Source of the DNA: Bacteroidota bacterium
GTDB lineage: Bacteria > Bacteroidota > Bacteroidia > AKYH767-A > OLB10
Assembly: GCA_016714535.1 (NCBI GenBank)
Contig: JADKDR010000007.1
Span: forward strand, 1-64,000
Direction: 5' to 3'
DNA: 64,000 bases
Shown: positions 1-9,868 of the stretch, in pieces
How the letters are laid out: every line of letters starts with the position of its first letter
Position numbering within the stretch: the first letter of the stretch is position 1
Notes under the pieces: model-generated
Told to the model about the DNA's origin: nothing
Seen by the model: only the letters and a program-made list of their open reading frames with translations
Databases searched by the model: none
Translations under genes and position numbers: made by a program

Positions 1-50
1 TTCGGCTCGTGGACAGTGACGACCAAGCCGACAAAATTTTCGTAACGACA

Positions 51-473
51 ATGAAAAGACTTATTAAGACAACCTTTTATATTTGGATAATACTTTTGAC
101 AGCTTGCGGTACTAAGTCAGCTGAAACAAAGACGTCAGACTCTTTATCTGGAGAGAGTTTTAATGAATTCTTTGATAAGTTTAAAAGTGACTCTCTTTTT
201 CAAATTGAGCGAGTAAAATTTCCTTGGACAATTCCTTCCGAAGACGGTGAAAGTATAGTTATCAACAAGACTGAATGGCAACATGCTGACTTCGCTTACA
301 GCGACAATTTTGCAACAAGAGAAATTGACGCTTATACTCAAAAAATTACAACCTATGGTGACACGGTCAAAATCGAGTTACGTGGGGTTGACAATGGAAT
401 TAATATCGATTTTGTGTTTGCCAAAATTGACAAAAAGTGGTTCTTGTACTCCGAGAAAGACTTATCTAATTGA
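51..473 (+). CDS. small lipoprotein of unknown function
   Basis: The reading frame is open from position 9, but the ATG at 51 begins a normal lipoprotein signal: two basic residues, a hydrophobic stretch and the lipobox LLTAC with the lipidated cysteine near residue 19. I therefore start it there (140 aa). The mature part is polar and rich in Asp, Lys and Thr, with the final third forming short alternating strands that end in a KKWFLYSEKDL-like segment. I recognise no family. It would sit on the periplasmic face of a membrane. The window begins just upstream, so promoter and partners are not visible, and the gene downstream is separated by a palindromic repeat. Confidence 0.6.
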   Translation: MKRLIKTTFYIWIILLTACGTKSAETKTSDSLSGESFNEFFDKFKSDSLFQIERVKFPWTIPSEDGESIVINKTEWQHADFAYSDNFATREIDAYTQKITTYGDTVKIELRGVDNGINIDFVFAKIDKKWFLYSEKDLSN

Positions 474-595
474 CAGATTTTAAACTTTTCGTTGCTGGAC
501 GTTTTCGTCTCACCTTGACTTATTGGTTGAACTTGACTCGTTGGACAAAGTTGACTTTGACTGTTTAAGTTATAACGGTGGACAAAACGCCTAGC

Positions 596-725
596 ACCCA
601 ACAAAATGTTTGCGCAATGGTGCGTTGAGGTGTAGCCCAAAGTTTATATCTTCGGTCCACGCTTTGATGTCGGGGACAGGACGCGGCTTTGAAACCGCAC
701 CACTGCGCAAACACAAACGTTACCT
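596..725. repeat. attC-like large palindromic intergenic element
   Basis: Two 17-nt arms, 608-624 (GTTTGCGCAATGGTGCG) and 696-712 (CGCACCACTGCGCAAAC), are inverted copies with one mismatch, separated by 71 nt. Outside them lie ACCCAAC (596-602), which fits the integron R'' consensus RYYYAAC, and GTTACCT (719-725), which only partly fits GTTRRRY. The topology resembles an attC site or a Bacteroidota intergenic palindrome of the TTTGCGCAATGG type that I recall from other genomes. The rest of 474-997 holds no convincing gene. The frame open from 770 to 997 is in line with the AraC gene but looks non-coding. Confidence 0.6.
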
Positions 726-997
726 GCAATGCTAAACCGTCCGTGCGAACTCAAACTTTCGAGCATTGAATGAACAGAAAAAGGACACCGCATCCCATAC
801 AAACTTTTCTGCTAAACTCAACCAACCAGCCAAGAAATTTTATGTTTTTTCCACTGCACATTGCATTGCACTCTCCCTCGCTCAAAGCCCTTCTTGGCAT
901 GTTAGGTTTTCAATTTTATAACACAAGAGGTCATGTTTTATCGGGAATTACCAATGTCGTTAGGTTTTTTAGCTTATTTGCACCAAAAAGAAAACAA

Positions 998-2281
998 ATG
1001 AGTTTACCCATCTTACTTTTTTATGGTTTTGCATTCCTCGGGATTGTACACTCTGTTATCTTTTCGTTTTTAGCAATAAAAAATAAAAATACTGCCGACT
1101 TAATCATCACCTTTTTTCTACTAGCTCAATCAATTATCATTCTCGAATACGTTTTCTTCTGGACGGGATTGCAAGAACAATATCATCAGTTATGCAACAT
1201 AAGTTTAACCATTCAGCTTTTATTTGGCCCTTTATTATTGATTTATGTTGATTATGTTTTTTCGGAAAACAAAAAGAAATCGAAATATATTTTCCACTTC
1301 ATTCCGGCTATCGCTATTTTTATTTTCATGCTGCCTTATTATTTAAGCACTGCCAATCTTAAAATATATCACTATAAGATGATAAAATATTTTGTGCTCG
1401 ATTTGCAGTATGTAACCTATCTTATCATGGCTCACATGACGGCTTATTTTATAGTGATACTTTTAAAAATCAAAAAAGAAAAACGCATAGGTCATATTAA
1501 CAACTGGCTTTTAATAATTGTGGGGCTATTTGGTTTTTACACTGCTTGTTACATTTCATACTTCATCATGGTGCGCCAATCGTGGTTTACATTGACAACA
1601 GATTATTTCGTTTCCACCGGAATGTGTGTAAGCATTGTTTCAATAATTTATATGGCCTACGGCAAGAAAAAAATTCTTGATGGCTTTCCTGTTACAGAAT
1701 CATTAAATCTTGAAAACATTTATTTCTCTTACAAAGAAAATATTGCAGAAAGCAATCCTGACAAAAAAAAAGATCATACTTTAGTTTATGATTATACGGC
1801 AAATATTAAAATAGGCCAGCCTGAAGAAAATGTTTTCATTGTTCCCAAAACGGAAGAATTAACTGAACCGGAATCTTTTAATGATTTGGGTTCTGTAAAA
1901 TACAAAAATTCAGGACTCACTGCTGATATAGGTAATGAATTAGCGGAAGCCCTTAAGCAATTGATGTTGAATGAGAAACTTTACCGGGAGAGTGAATTGA
2001 AATTAGAAACGCTTGCTATAAAACTAGGAGTTGCCAAACATTATGTTTCACAAGTAATCAATCAGTATTACAAAGTAAACTTTTTTGAATACATCAATAT
2101 GTTACGCATTGAAGATGCTAAACAATTGCTGCTCGATTCAGATAAAAAATCAATGAACATTATTGAAGTGGCCTACACCGTTGGCTACAATACAAAGAAT
2201 ACATTTAATACCGCCTTTCGCAGAATTGTGGGAGTAACTCCAACAGCTTACCGCAATCAAAACAAAATCAGATTGAATTGA
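998..2281 (+). CDS. membrane-anchored AraC-family transcriptional regulator
   Basis: The frame opens at 770, but the first 76 codons read like non-coding repeat sequence, and the ATG at 998 leads straight into a membrane segment, so I start there (427 aa). About six or seven hydrophobic helices occupy residues 5-225. A polar linker follows, and residues 330-425 form an AraC/XylS double helix-turn-helix with the typical pieces LETLAIKLGVAKHYVSQVIN and VAYTVGYNTKNTFNTAFRRI, ending GVTPTAYRNQ. Bacteroidota have many such regulators with an N-terminal multi-helix sensor and cytoplasmic DNA-binding end. Target genes cannot be read from the sequence. The secreted propeller genes immediately downstream on the same strand are reasonable candidates. 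Confidence 0.85.
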   Translation: MSLPILLFYGFAFLGIVHSVIFSFLAIKNKNTADLIITFFLLAQSIIILEYVFFWTGLQEQYHQLCNISLTIQLLFGPLLLIYVDYVFSENKKKSKYIFHFIPAIAIFIFMLPYYLSTANLKIYHYKMIKYFVLDLQYVTYLIMAHMTAYFIVILLKIKKEKRIGHINNWLLIIVGLFGFYTACYISYFIMVRQSWFTLTTDYFVSTGMCVSIVSIIYMAYGKKKILDGFPVTESLNLENIYFSYKENIAESNPDKKKDHTLVYDYTANIKIGQPEENVFIVPKTEELTEPESFNDLGSVKYKNSGLTADIGNELAEALKQLMLNEKLYRESELKLETLAIKLGVAKHYVSQVINQYYKVNFFEYINMLRIEDAKQLLLDSDKKSMNIIEVAYTVGYNTKNTFNTAFRRIVGVTPTAYRNQNKIRLN

Positions 2282-2347
2282 GTAATACTTTATCGGTGAT
2301 GACTTAAGTTAAATTTATCACACATTATTTTGCTGAAAAATAAGGGT

Positions 2348-4081
2348 ATGAAAATTAAATATGTCTTCTTCTTGTTTGCAATAATCCAATTTTTAAATTG
2401 TATGCTTGCAAATGCACAAGGCGGGTTTACAAAAGTTATAAATGGAACAAACCCTGTTACAACTTTTACGTCAAACGGAATTTACAAAGGTGCGGCCTGG
2501 ATTGATTTTGATAACGATGGTGATATCGATTTGTTTGCTTATCCTAATAAACTTTTCCGTAACGATGGCAACGGTAGTTTCACGGCACTTGCTGATTTGC
2601 CTTACACACCGTTAGAGCCACAAGGTGGCAGCAGCTGGGCCGATCTGGATAATGACGGTGATATAGATTGTATCATATCAGAAAAACCCTCTGGTGCTTT
2701 TTTGAATGATGGAGCAGGAACATTTACAAACATCTCTGCACAGATTGCAAACCTTAATGCTTTTCCTTCGTGGGGTTGCGCTATTGGAAATTGGAACAAC
2801 GATGCCTTCCTCGATTTTATTTACGCTCACGCTGCGGCTTTTCACACGGCAGGTCCGTTTCCTTGCAAACTTTATTTAAACACAAATAATTCTGTAACTC
2901 CACAAAACATTATTGGTTATGCAATTACTGACATTACCGATACATATACCGTTCCTTATTGGAGCGATTATGATTTAGATGGCGACATGGATTTGTTTAT
3001 TGCAAGCGGACCCGGAGGCACACCTGGCTTCGATTACTGTTATAAAAACATGAAAGTGGAAACCGGTTTGGATACACTTCAATTAATGACTACAGAATTA
3101 TTTGCAACTCAGCAGCAGGACGGGCAGTGTTATAATTTTATTGATGCTGATAACGATGGCGATTTGGATTTATGTCTTACAAATTATGCAGGTGCGCAAA
3201 CCAGATTGTATGAAAACACCGGGGGTGCATATCTTTCGCATATAGCTCCTTTTACAACCACTACACAAAATCTGACCAACTGCTGGGGCGATTATGATAA
3301 CGATGGCGACCTTGATGTTGTAATTACTGCCGATGCATCCACATCAAAATTGTATTTAAACAATGGTAGTCTGGCTTTTTCTCCGGCAATAAGTATAGGG
3401 AGCATTAGTAGTTGCGGAGTAACCAACGGTGATTATGATAATGATGGCGATCTCGATTTATTTTTTCATGGACAAAATGCAGGACGCGCTTTGTTTGAAA
3501 ATACTTCCGGCAATTCAAACAATTGGGCAAATATTAAATGCAACGGTTTTGCTTCCAATAAATCTGCAATAGGAACCATTGTAAAATTAAAAGCGGTCAT
3601 CAATGGAAATCCGGTTTGGCAATTAAGAGAAATAAATGCTCAAAATAGTTTTCAAAGTCAGAATGATTTGCGTGTGCATTTCGGTCTTGGAAATGCAACG
3701 CTAATTGATTCTGTTATTTTTATATTCTCAAGCGGACAAACTGATGTGATTACAAATGTTTCGCCTAACCAATTTTATTGTCATGATGAGGGCAGCAACA
3801 ACTTGTGCCTGGTAACAGGTGTGAACGAAATTCGTCAAGACAATATTTTTGCCATATTTCCAAACCCAACAGAAAATTCGATTAGCATTCAATCTAAAAA
3901 TGAATCTCAAATAATTGACGGTTGGAGCATAATTGATGAAACAGGAAGAATAATTCTTTCATCAGAACAAAAATCTATTGGAGCAATAAAAATAGATGTT
4001 CAAAGAATTGGTGCCGGAAAATATTGGATAAACTTAATGAGTGAACATAAAATTTCGAGTGTAGCTTTTTTAAAGCCATAA
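2348..4081 (+). CDS. secreted FG-GAP/VCBS repeat protein with ASPIC/UnbV domain and type IX sorting tail
   Basis: The ATG at 2348 starts a signal peptide ending ANAQ, so I prefer it to the upstream ATG at 2330 (577 aa). At least six Ca-binding-type FG-GAP/VCBS motifs follow, such as DFDNDGDIDLF, DLDNDGDIDCI, DYDLDGDMDLF, DADNDGDLDLC and DYDNDGDLDLF, predicting a seven-bladed beta-propeller. Residues of about 395-490 match the ASPIC/UnbV domain that commonly follows these repeats. The last 80 residues begin IFPNPTENSISI, the hallmark of a type IX secretion (Por) C-terminal sorting domain. The protein is probably exported across the outer membrane and anchored or released. It is the first of three neighbouring propeller genes with the same kind of tail. 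Confidence 0.9.
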   Translation: MKIKYVFFLFAIIQFLNCMLANAQGGFTKVINGTNPVTTFTSNGIYKGAAWIDFDNDGDIDLFAYPNKLFRNDGNGSFTALADLPYTPLEPQGGSSWADLDNDGDIDCIISEKPSGAFLNDGAGTFTNISAQIANLNAFPSWGCAIGNWNNDAFLDFIYAHAAAFHTAGPFPCKLYLNTNNSVTPQNIIGYAITDITDTYTVPYWSDYDLDGDMDLFIASGPGGTPGFDYCYKNMKVETGLDTLQLMTTELFATQQQDGQCYNFIDADNDGDLDLCLTNYAGAQTRLYENTGGAYLSHIAPFTTTTQNLTNCWGDYDNDGDLDVVITADASTSKLYLNNGSLAFSPAISIGSISSCGVTNGDYDNDGDLDLFFHGQNAGRALFENTSGNSNNWANIKCNGFASNKSAIGTIVKLKAVINGNPVWQLREINAQNSFQSQNDLRVHFGLGNATLIDSVIFIFSSGQTDVITNVSPNQFYCHDEGSNNLCLVTGVNEIRQDNIFAIFPNPTENSISIQSKNESQIIDGWSIIDETGRIILSSEQKSIGAIKIDVQRIGAGKYWINLMSEHKISSVAFLKP

Positions 4082-4118
4082 ATTAAATACAAAATTACGC
4101 TCTTGTTAAAACTCATAC

Positions 4119-5327
4119 ATGAAAAGAAATAATAAATTGTGGATTGCTTGTTTAATGAATTTATTTTCATTGAATACCTTTTGCCAATGGACTCCTCAAA
4201 TCAGCAACACAGCAGAAACTTTGCTTGGTGTTTCTTTTACAAGCAATCAAAATGGTTTTGCGGTTGGAACAAACGGAGTTATTAAGCATACCGCAAACGC
4301 AGGATTAAACTGGACATCACAAACTAGCGGCACCACTCAATTTTTACGCGATGTGTTTTTTGTTGATTCATTGCATGGTACTATTGTTGGTGAAACCGGA
4401 TTGATATTGCACACTGTAAATGGTGGACTTAACTGGACAAATCAAACAAGCATTACAACCGAACATTTGGTTCATGTTCATTTTAATGATTCGCTTAATG
4501 GAATGGCATCAGGACAAAATGGATTAATCATCACCACAACTGATGGTGGTGCTAACTGGGTTTTACAAAACAGTAATGTTACTGTTGAGTTAGCGGGCAT
4601 TATAATGATAGATAATTCTATTGCTTTTGCTGTAGGTTTTAACGGAACTATTTTAAAAACTATTGATAGTGGAAGTAACTGGGCACCACAAATAAGCGGC
4701 ACAACAAATGAATTGCGGAGTGTATCATTTGTAAATGCCGACACAGGATATGTTGTTGGTTACGGTGGCTTGATTTTAAAAACAATGGATGGCGGCAACA
4801 ACTGGCTGATACAAACAAGCGGTACAACAAACGATTTATTTGCTGTACATTTTACAACTTCAGAAATTGGCAATGCTGTTGGCACAGGAAAAATTATCAG
4901 AACAATTGATGGAGGAAATAACTGGATAAATCAACCCGTTACTTTCACAGGCGATTTGTATGATGTTTGTTTTGCAGATAATGTATGCGGCTGGTCAGTT
5001 GGGCAAACGGGTAAAATTTTTTTTACCAATAATGGAGGCGGGCTAACAGGAATTATTGACCCTCATTTTGTCAAAAATATATTTACTTTAAATCCCAATC
5101 CAGCACGTTCGATAATAAACTTATCATGCAACCAGGAAGTGAAAAATCACATCTCCATTCTGATATATGATAATCTTGGAAATGAAGCACAACTAAATTC
5201 TATAAATAATTCTTATACAAGTACAGACAACATTTCTATTGATATTTCAGATTTAACAAATGGAGTTTATTTCTGTAAAATTAAATCGAATAAAAATTTA
5301 CAAACTATTAAATTGATTAAAAATTAA
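4119..5327 (+). CDS. secreted YCF48-like beta-propeller with type IX sorting tail
   Basis: A 402-aa protein with a signal peptide (MKRNNKLWIACLMNLFSLNT, cleavage near FCQ). Residues 25-310 are seven or so repeats of about 42 residues built on the pattern T-x-NGG-x-NW-x-x-Q-x-S-G-T-T, as in photosystem assembly factor YCF48 and BNR-type propellers. The tail begins NPNPARSIINLS and ends GVYFCKIKSN...KLIKN, a type IX sorting domain. The photosystem family name reflects only fold; nothing here suggests photosynthesis. It lies 37 bp after the FG-GAP gene and 4 bp before the next propeller gene, so the three are probably co-transcribed. Ligand unknown. Confidence 0.85.
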   Translation: MKRNNKLWIACLMNLFSLNTFCQWTPQISNTAETLLGVSFTSNQNGFAVGTNGVIKHTANAGLNWTSQTSGTTQFLRDVFFVDSLHGTIVGETGLILHTVNGGLNWTNQTSITTEHLVHVHFNDSLNGMASGQNGLIITTTDGGANWVLQNSNVTVELAGIIMIDNSIAFAVGFNGTILKTIDSGSNWAPQISGTTNELRSVSFVNADTGYVVGYGGLILKTMDGGNNWLIQTSGTTNDLFAVHFTTSEIGNAVGTGKIIRTIDGGNNWINQPVTFTGDLYDVCFADNVCGWSVGQTGKIFFTNNGGGLTGIIDPHFVKNIFTLNPNPARSIINLSCNQEVKNHISILIYDNLGNEAQLNSINNSYTSTDNISIDISDLTNGVYFCKIKSNKNLQTIKLIKN

Positions 5328-5331
5328 AATC

Positions 5332-7031
5332 ATGAATAAATTATTTACCATTTTATTTTCAGGAATTATTCTGTCAATAACTACTCCTCATAATCTCAAT
5401 GCACAATCAATTCAATGGATTCGTGATGCCGGTTCAACACCATTCAGTTCAAACGAAAATGGCACCGCTGTGGATGCCGACTCAAATAGTAACGCCTATG
5501 TAATCGGACATCTTGCAATAGACAGTTACTTCTCCGGGCTTTTTGTTCCTGCTCAGCAAGATGGATGCCTTGCAAAATATGATGCTGCCGGTATTGTGCA
5601 ATGGGTGCGAACATTTGGCGGTCCCGGCTTTGTGGATATTCAGGAAGCATCGGTGAAGGTGTCTGTTGCCGACAATGCAGTATATGTGTGTGGTGCATTC
5701 CGAACACAAATCGCTAACCCCACGGTCACCTTCGATACAATTTCATATACGTATCCCGGTAACAGCCGTCATGGTTTTTGGCAAAGTATGATTTGAATGG
5801 AAACATTCAGTGGATGAAACACGGTGGCGGCACAGGTTTGGGTGCTGGCTTCAATGATATTGACATAGATGACCAAGGACGCATTGTTGTTGTGGGAACT
5901 GTAGATGGAACTAACATTTTCGATACGCTATCCTTAACTTATGATGGCGGAATTTTGCTTCGTTACCTTCCTGATGGAACACTCACAGACCTCATTCAGC
6001 TAAATGATGTTAGTGCCATCCATCAGGAGGCGAGAGAAGTTGAAGTAGCATCCGGCTCCGGAAATATTTATGTAGGCGGAGCATTCTTCGACAACATTTC
6101 ACTCAATGGTTTTACTGCCAACGCATCGGTATTTAATGTTTTTGAATTGAAGCTTGATACTAACCTCACTTGCCAGTGGCTAAGCAATGGTGGAGGCACT
6201 AACGGAACCTGGATTAATGGCTTGGCAATTGATGCCAGCGAGAATAGTTATATTACGGGTCATGCCAGTGGAGATACTGTGCAATTCGGTTTGCAATATT
6301 TTAATGGATACACCATGTTCGACCATGAAGTAATTACGTTGAAAGTAAATGCTGTCGGCACTCCTCTGTGGCTTCGTCATGGTGGAAGCCTTGTGAATGA
6401 TGAAGCCTGGGACATCATCGCAGATGCAAACGGCAATACAGTGATAACAGGTTTTCTTGGAGGCAATGTTTTGTTTGCAAATTTCGATAACATTCAAGTG
6501 CCAATCTTCACTCAAAGCGCGCATTGTTTTATTGCACGCTATGACTCCAATGGGCTTATAGCTTACGCTCGTGTTATGGGAGGCGGTTCTGATGATGCCG
6601 GTTTAGGACTTGCTTTAGCAAACGACAGCACCTTTTATCTTACAGGCACAGCACAAAGCTCTGCACCATGGGACACCTTACTATATGTGCCATGCTGCCT
6701 TAATCCTAATTTGATAGTGGCAAAATTCAGCGATACATTCAACAACATTAACACAGGTATTTACGATAGTCCAACAACGGAATTTTCCGTATTCCCAAAT
6801 CCATTTTCTGCTACAGTAACTTTAGAATTTAATTTATCAGCAACAAAAAATATTTCTATTTCAATTAATGATGTGACGGACAGAGAAGTAAAAACAATTT
6901 CAACAACAAATCTTCAACCTGGTAAAAATAAAATCAGCATTGACTTAGATAAATTAAATAGAGGAATTTATTTCTGCAAAATAAATTCTAATGAAAATTT
7001 TAAAACTGCAAAATTGATTAAAGGTAATTGA
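5332..7031 (+). pseudogene. SBBP-type beta-propeller with type IX tail, broken by one frameshift
   Basis: Two frames make one protein. 5332-5796 gives a signal peptide (ending LNAQ) and the first SBBP-like strands. 5778-7031 continues in another frame with more repeats such as AKYDLNGNIQWMKHGGG and a type IX tail starting VFPNPFSATVTLEF. The break lies in a run of five T at 5775-5779. Adding one T gives G-F-L-A-K-Y-D-L-N-G and a single protein of about 566 aa with the usual repeat phrase. A sequencing or assembly deletion is the simplest cause, since nothing else in the gene is damaged. It starts 4 bp after the preceding propeller gene and ends with the same type of GIYFCKINS...KLIKG tail. 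Confidence 0.8.
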
Positions 7032-7209
7032 GGAGATTTTGAAACAAAATCATAAAATAATGAAAAAAACAATATGCTTATTTCGTATCTTCTGTTAGCA
7101 GATTATTTATGTTTAAGCTAAACAAACCATAAAGCAACTTTGATGGAATTACTTGTTAAACTAACAACAAAGGTGCTTAGGAGTTCTAATAATAATTAAA
7201 TACAGAGTT

Positions 7210-8259
7210 ATGATAACTAGCTTAAAAACATTCAACTTAATAATGATATTGGTATGTATGGCTTTAGTTTCGTGCAAGCATGAGTATAATACAGAAACCC
7301 TTCAATATAATATTGGACAAACTCGTTTCACCGGCACATTTTACAAGCCGTTAACACCACCGCCATACCCTCTTATCGTGCTTGCCCATGGCTCCGGAAA
7401 AGGTGTGAGAAGCTCATTTTATTATACGCCCTATGGGGAGTATTTTTCAAAAAACGGGATAGCTGTTTTTATTTTTGATAAACGAGGTGTAGGCGATTCG
7501 GAAGGAATCTATGATGAAAACCCTGATTTTAATTTACTTGCCTCAGATTTACAAGCAACGTATAAGTTTATAATTAATCGCCCCGACATTGACAAAAGCA
7601 AGGCAGGAATATTAGGAATAAGTCAGGCAGGGTGGGTTGTACCGATTGCCTTACAGCATCTGGATAATGTGTCATTTACGGTTTGCACTTCTTGTCCTTT
7701 AGTGCCGCCTTATCAATCAGATTTATTTCAAAAAGGAAGAGAACTTGCTGAATCGGGATATGCAGTAAATGATATTGAAGAGATTCTCAATTATAATCGC
7801 TCCATAACTGAATATGTTGCCACATTTGAAGGAAGAGAAAAGGTTATCCTGTTAAAACAAAAATATAAAGACCGTAAATGGTTTAAAGATTTTGATTATA
7901 ACCCCGAACTTTTACCGGAAGATTCACTCAAGAAACCGATGTTCAATCATTATCGTAAAAGTGTTTTTGAGCCCATCCCTTATTGGAGAAATCTAAGTGT
8001 TCCGCTATTGTTTATTTATGGTGAAAAGGACTCTCACATTCCTGTTGAACAATCTATTTTACAATTGAATGATTCGCTTAAAACCACAGCTTTTTTTAGA
8101 ATCCATCAGTTCAAAAATACAGGTCATCTAATCCAAACCGTTGATGATTCTGTTGAATTGTTGAACTTCAACTTACTCAGTTTTATCAAGGGTAAACCGA
8201 AGCCAATTCCGGAGTATTTGGATTATGTAAAAACCTGGATTCTGGAGCCAAAAAAATAA
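7210..8259 (+). CDS. alpha/beta-hydrolase lipoprotein
   Basis: A 349-aa protein with a lipoprotein signal (lipobox LVSC, cysteine near residue 22). The alpha/beta-hydrolase landmarks are in order: oxyanion region VLAHGSGKG, FDKRGVGDSEG, nucleophile elbow GISQAGW (Ser near residue 138), acid in YGEKDSHIP and histidine in NTGHLI. This is the layout of the dienelactone hydrolase/prolyl-oligopeptidase-like lipoproteins of Bacteroidota that act on small esters or peptides outside the cytoplasm. The substrate cannot be inferred. It stands alone, with 178 bp upstream and 150 bp downstream free of genes, and is followed by S41 peptidases that may serve the same periplasmic compartment. Confidence 0.85.
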   Translation: MITSLKTFNLIMILVCMALVSCKHEYNTETLQYNIGQTRFTGTFYKPLTPPPYPLIVLAHGSGKGVRSSFYYTPYGEYFSKNGIAVFIFDKRGVGDSEGIYDENPDFNLLASDLQATYKFIINRPDIDKSKAGILGISQAGWVVPIALQHLDNVSFTVCTSCPLVPPYQSDLFQKGRELAESGYAVNDIEEILNYNRSITEYVATFEGREKVILLKQKYKDRKWFKDFDYNPELLPEDSLKKPMFNHYRKSVFEPIPYWRNLSVPLLFIYGEKDSHIPVEQSILQLNDSLKTTAFFRIHQFKNTGHLIQTVDDSVELLNFNLLSFIKGKPKPIPEYLDYVKTWILEPKK

Positions 8260-8409
8260 ATTTCAATTGACAACTATGCTGAGTTTCGAAAATAAATATT
8301 ACTTAAAGTTGAAGCTAAAATATTTTATGAAAAAGCGTTGCTTGCATAACCTGATTAATTAAATACTAAAAAGGGAAAAAAATTATTGAACAATTAAAAA
8401 CTTACAAGT

Positions 8410-9867
8410 ATGAAACTCAACTTAATATTTCTAATATTCTTTTCGCTTTCCTTATCCTCCCGTGGACAAAAGAAAGATATCATAAAAGAAATTTATTCTG
8501 TCGAAGAATTAAAACAGGACTTTGATGTATTCAGAACTTCTTTGGAAGAAGGGCATCCCGGGCTTTATTTGTTTAAATCAAAAACTCAAATGGATTCCAT
8601 ATTTGAGGCGACTTCCTCTTCTATTACACACCAAATGACAAATAGTGAATTGATGATTGTGCTTTGCAAAGTTGTAGCACAAATTGGTGACGGGCATTTA
8701 AAAGTAGTTCCTCCAAAAGTTAAATTGGATTCATTAGACGAAGGTGCCACTGCCATTCCGTTCAGGGTTTATTATGCTGACGATAAATTATATGTCCAAC
8801 GGAATTATTCAACACTAAGTGATAAAGAATTTTTGGGGGCACAAATCATTGCTATCAACGGACACTCCATAACGGATTTTATCAAAGAATTTCTTTTGAT
8901 ATTTCCGTCAGATGGAAATAATGTAACTCATAAATATCGCTTGCTTTCGAGCTCCCGTTATTTTACAAGATATTTTTTTATGCTTTATGGCTATTCTGAA
9001 ACTTATGAGGTGCAATACATTTCGCAAAATGAAACCACTGTTAAAACAAGTAAGCTGCAAGGATTATTTTTTGACAAACTAAATGAATTAAGAAAAGAGC
9101 GCTATCCGGAAATTGATGCACAGAAGCCTGCGGAATTTAGCATGAGTGAAGATAAATCTTCTGCCTATTTAAGAATTACAACTTTTGATAAAGGAGAGTT
9201 TAAAAAACACAAAATGGATTATGAGAAATTTCTAAAAAAGTCTTTTGAAGAGTTGGACGCAAACCATATTTCAAATTTAATTATTGATGTTCGTGATAAC
9301 GGAGGCGGAACAGACGAGTACGGCAAAATTTTGTTTTCCTATTTTATCAATCATGAGTTTGATTACTATAAATCTTTACGAATGAATAAAGAAAGTTTTA
9401 ATTTTTTTCAATACACCAACAGGCCCGACATGAAAGCGCCAAAAGGAATGTTGAAAGCAAATAGTGAAGGAACATTTGATAACATACAACATCCCAATGT
9501 AGGTATTCAACATCCTTCCATGCCAACATTCACAGGTAATATTTATGCATTGATAAACGGGTGGTGTTTTTCTACCACAAGCGAATTTTTATCGCTTCTT
9601 CAATTTCACACCAAAGCAATTTTTATAGGCGAAGAAAGCGGAGGCAATTATTATGGCAATTGTTCAGGACCTACACCGGATTTTACATTACCCAATTCCA
9701 AAATAAGAATTGAAATTCCTTTAATGAATTATCGCATAGCAGTAAAAGATTATCAATACACAGACAGGGGAATCATTCCAAATTATACCGTGCTGCCAAC
9801 TGCAATGGATAAAATAAACAATGTTGATTTGGAATTGGAGTTTACAAATAAATTAATTAAAAAATAA
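8410..9867 (+). CDS. secreted S41-family (C-terminal-processing-like) peptidase
   Basis: A 485-aa protein with a signal peptide (MKLNLIFLIFFSLSLSSRGQ). The N-terminal 250 residues hold the tail-specific-protease cap region. The catalytic half begins near NLIIDVRDNGGGTDEYG and contains the nucleophile segment CFSTTSEFLSLL followed by IGEESGGNYYGN. In classical CtpA enzymes the general-base lysine lies a few residues after this Gly-rich turn. Here that spot is Asn, a feature I also see in the paralogue at 18756, so these may form a distinct Bacteroidota subgroup. The related gene at 9869 starts 1 bp after its stop, so the two form an operon. Likely role is periplasmic protein or peptide processing. 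Confidence 0.85.
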   Translation: MKLNLIFLIFFSLSLSSRGQKKDIIKEIYSVEELKQDFDVFRTSLEEGHPGLYLFKSKTQMDSIFEATSSSITHQMTNSELMIVLCKVVAQIGDGHLKVVPPKVKLDSLDEGATAIPFRVYYADDKLYVQRNYSTLSDKEFLGAQIIAINGHSITDFIKEFLLIFPSDGNNVTHKYRLLSSSRYFTRYFFMLYGYSETYEVQYISQNETTVKTSKLQGLFFDKLNELRKERYPEIDAQKPAEFSMSEDKSSAYLRITTFDKGEFKKHKMDYEKFLKKSFEELDANHISNLIIDVRDNGGGTDEYGKILFSYFINHEFDYYKSLRMNKESFNFFQYTNRPDMKAPKGMLKANSEGTFDNIQHPNVGIQHPSMPTFTGNIYALINGWCFSTTSEFLSLLQFHTKAIFIGEESGGNYYGNCSGPTPDFTLPNSKIRIEIPLMNYRIAVKDYQYTDRGIIPNYTVLPTAMDKINNVDLELEFTNKLIKK

Positions 9868-9868
9868 A

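Noticed and set aside
770..997. Upstream extension of the AraC regulator
   Set aside because: The added 76 residues precede the first membrane helix, look unstructured and lie close to the palindromic repeat.
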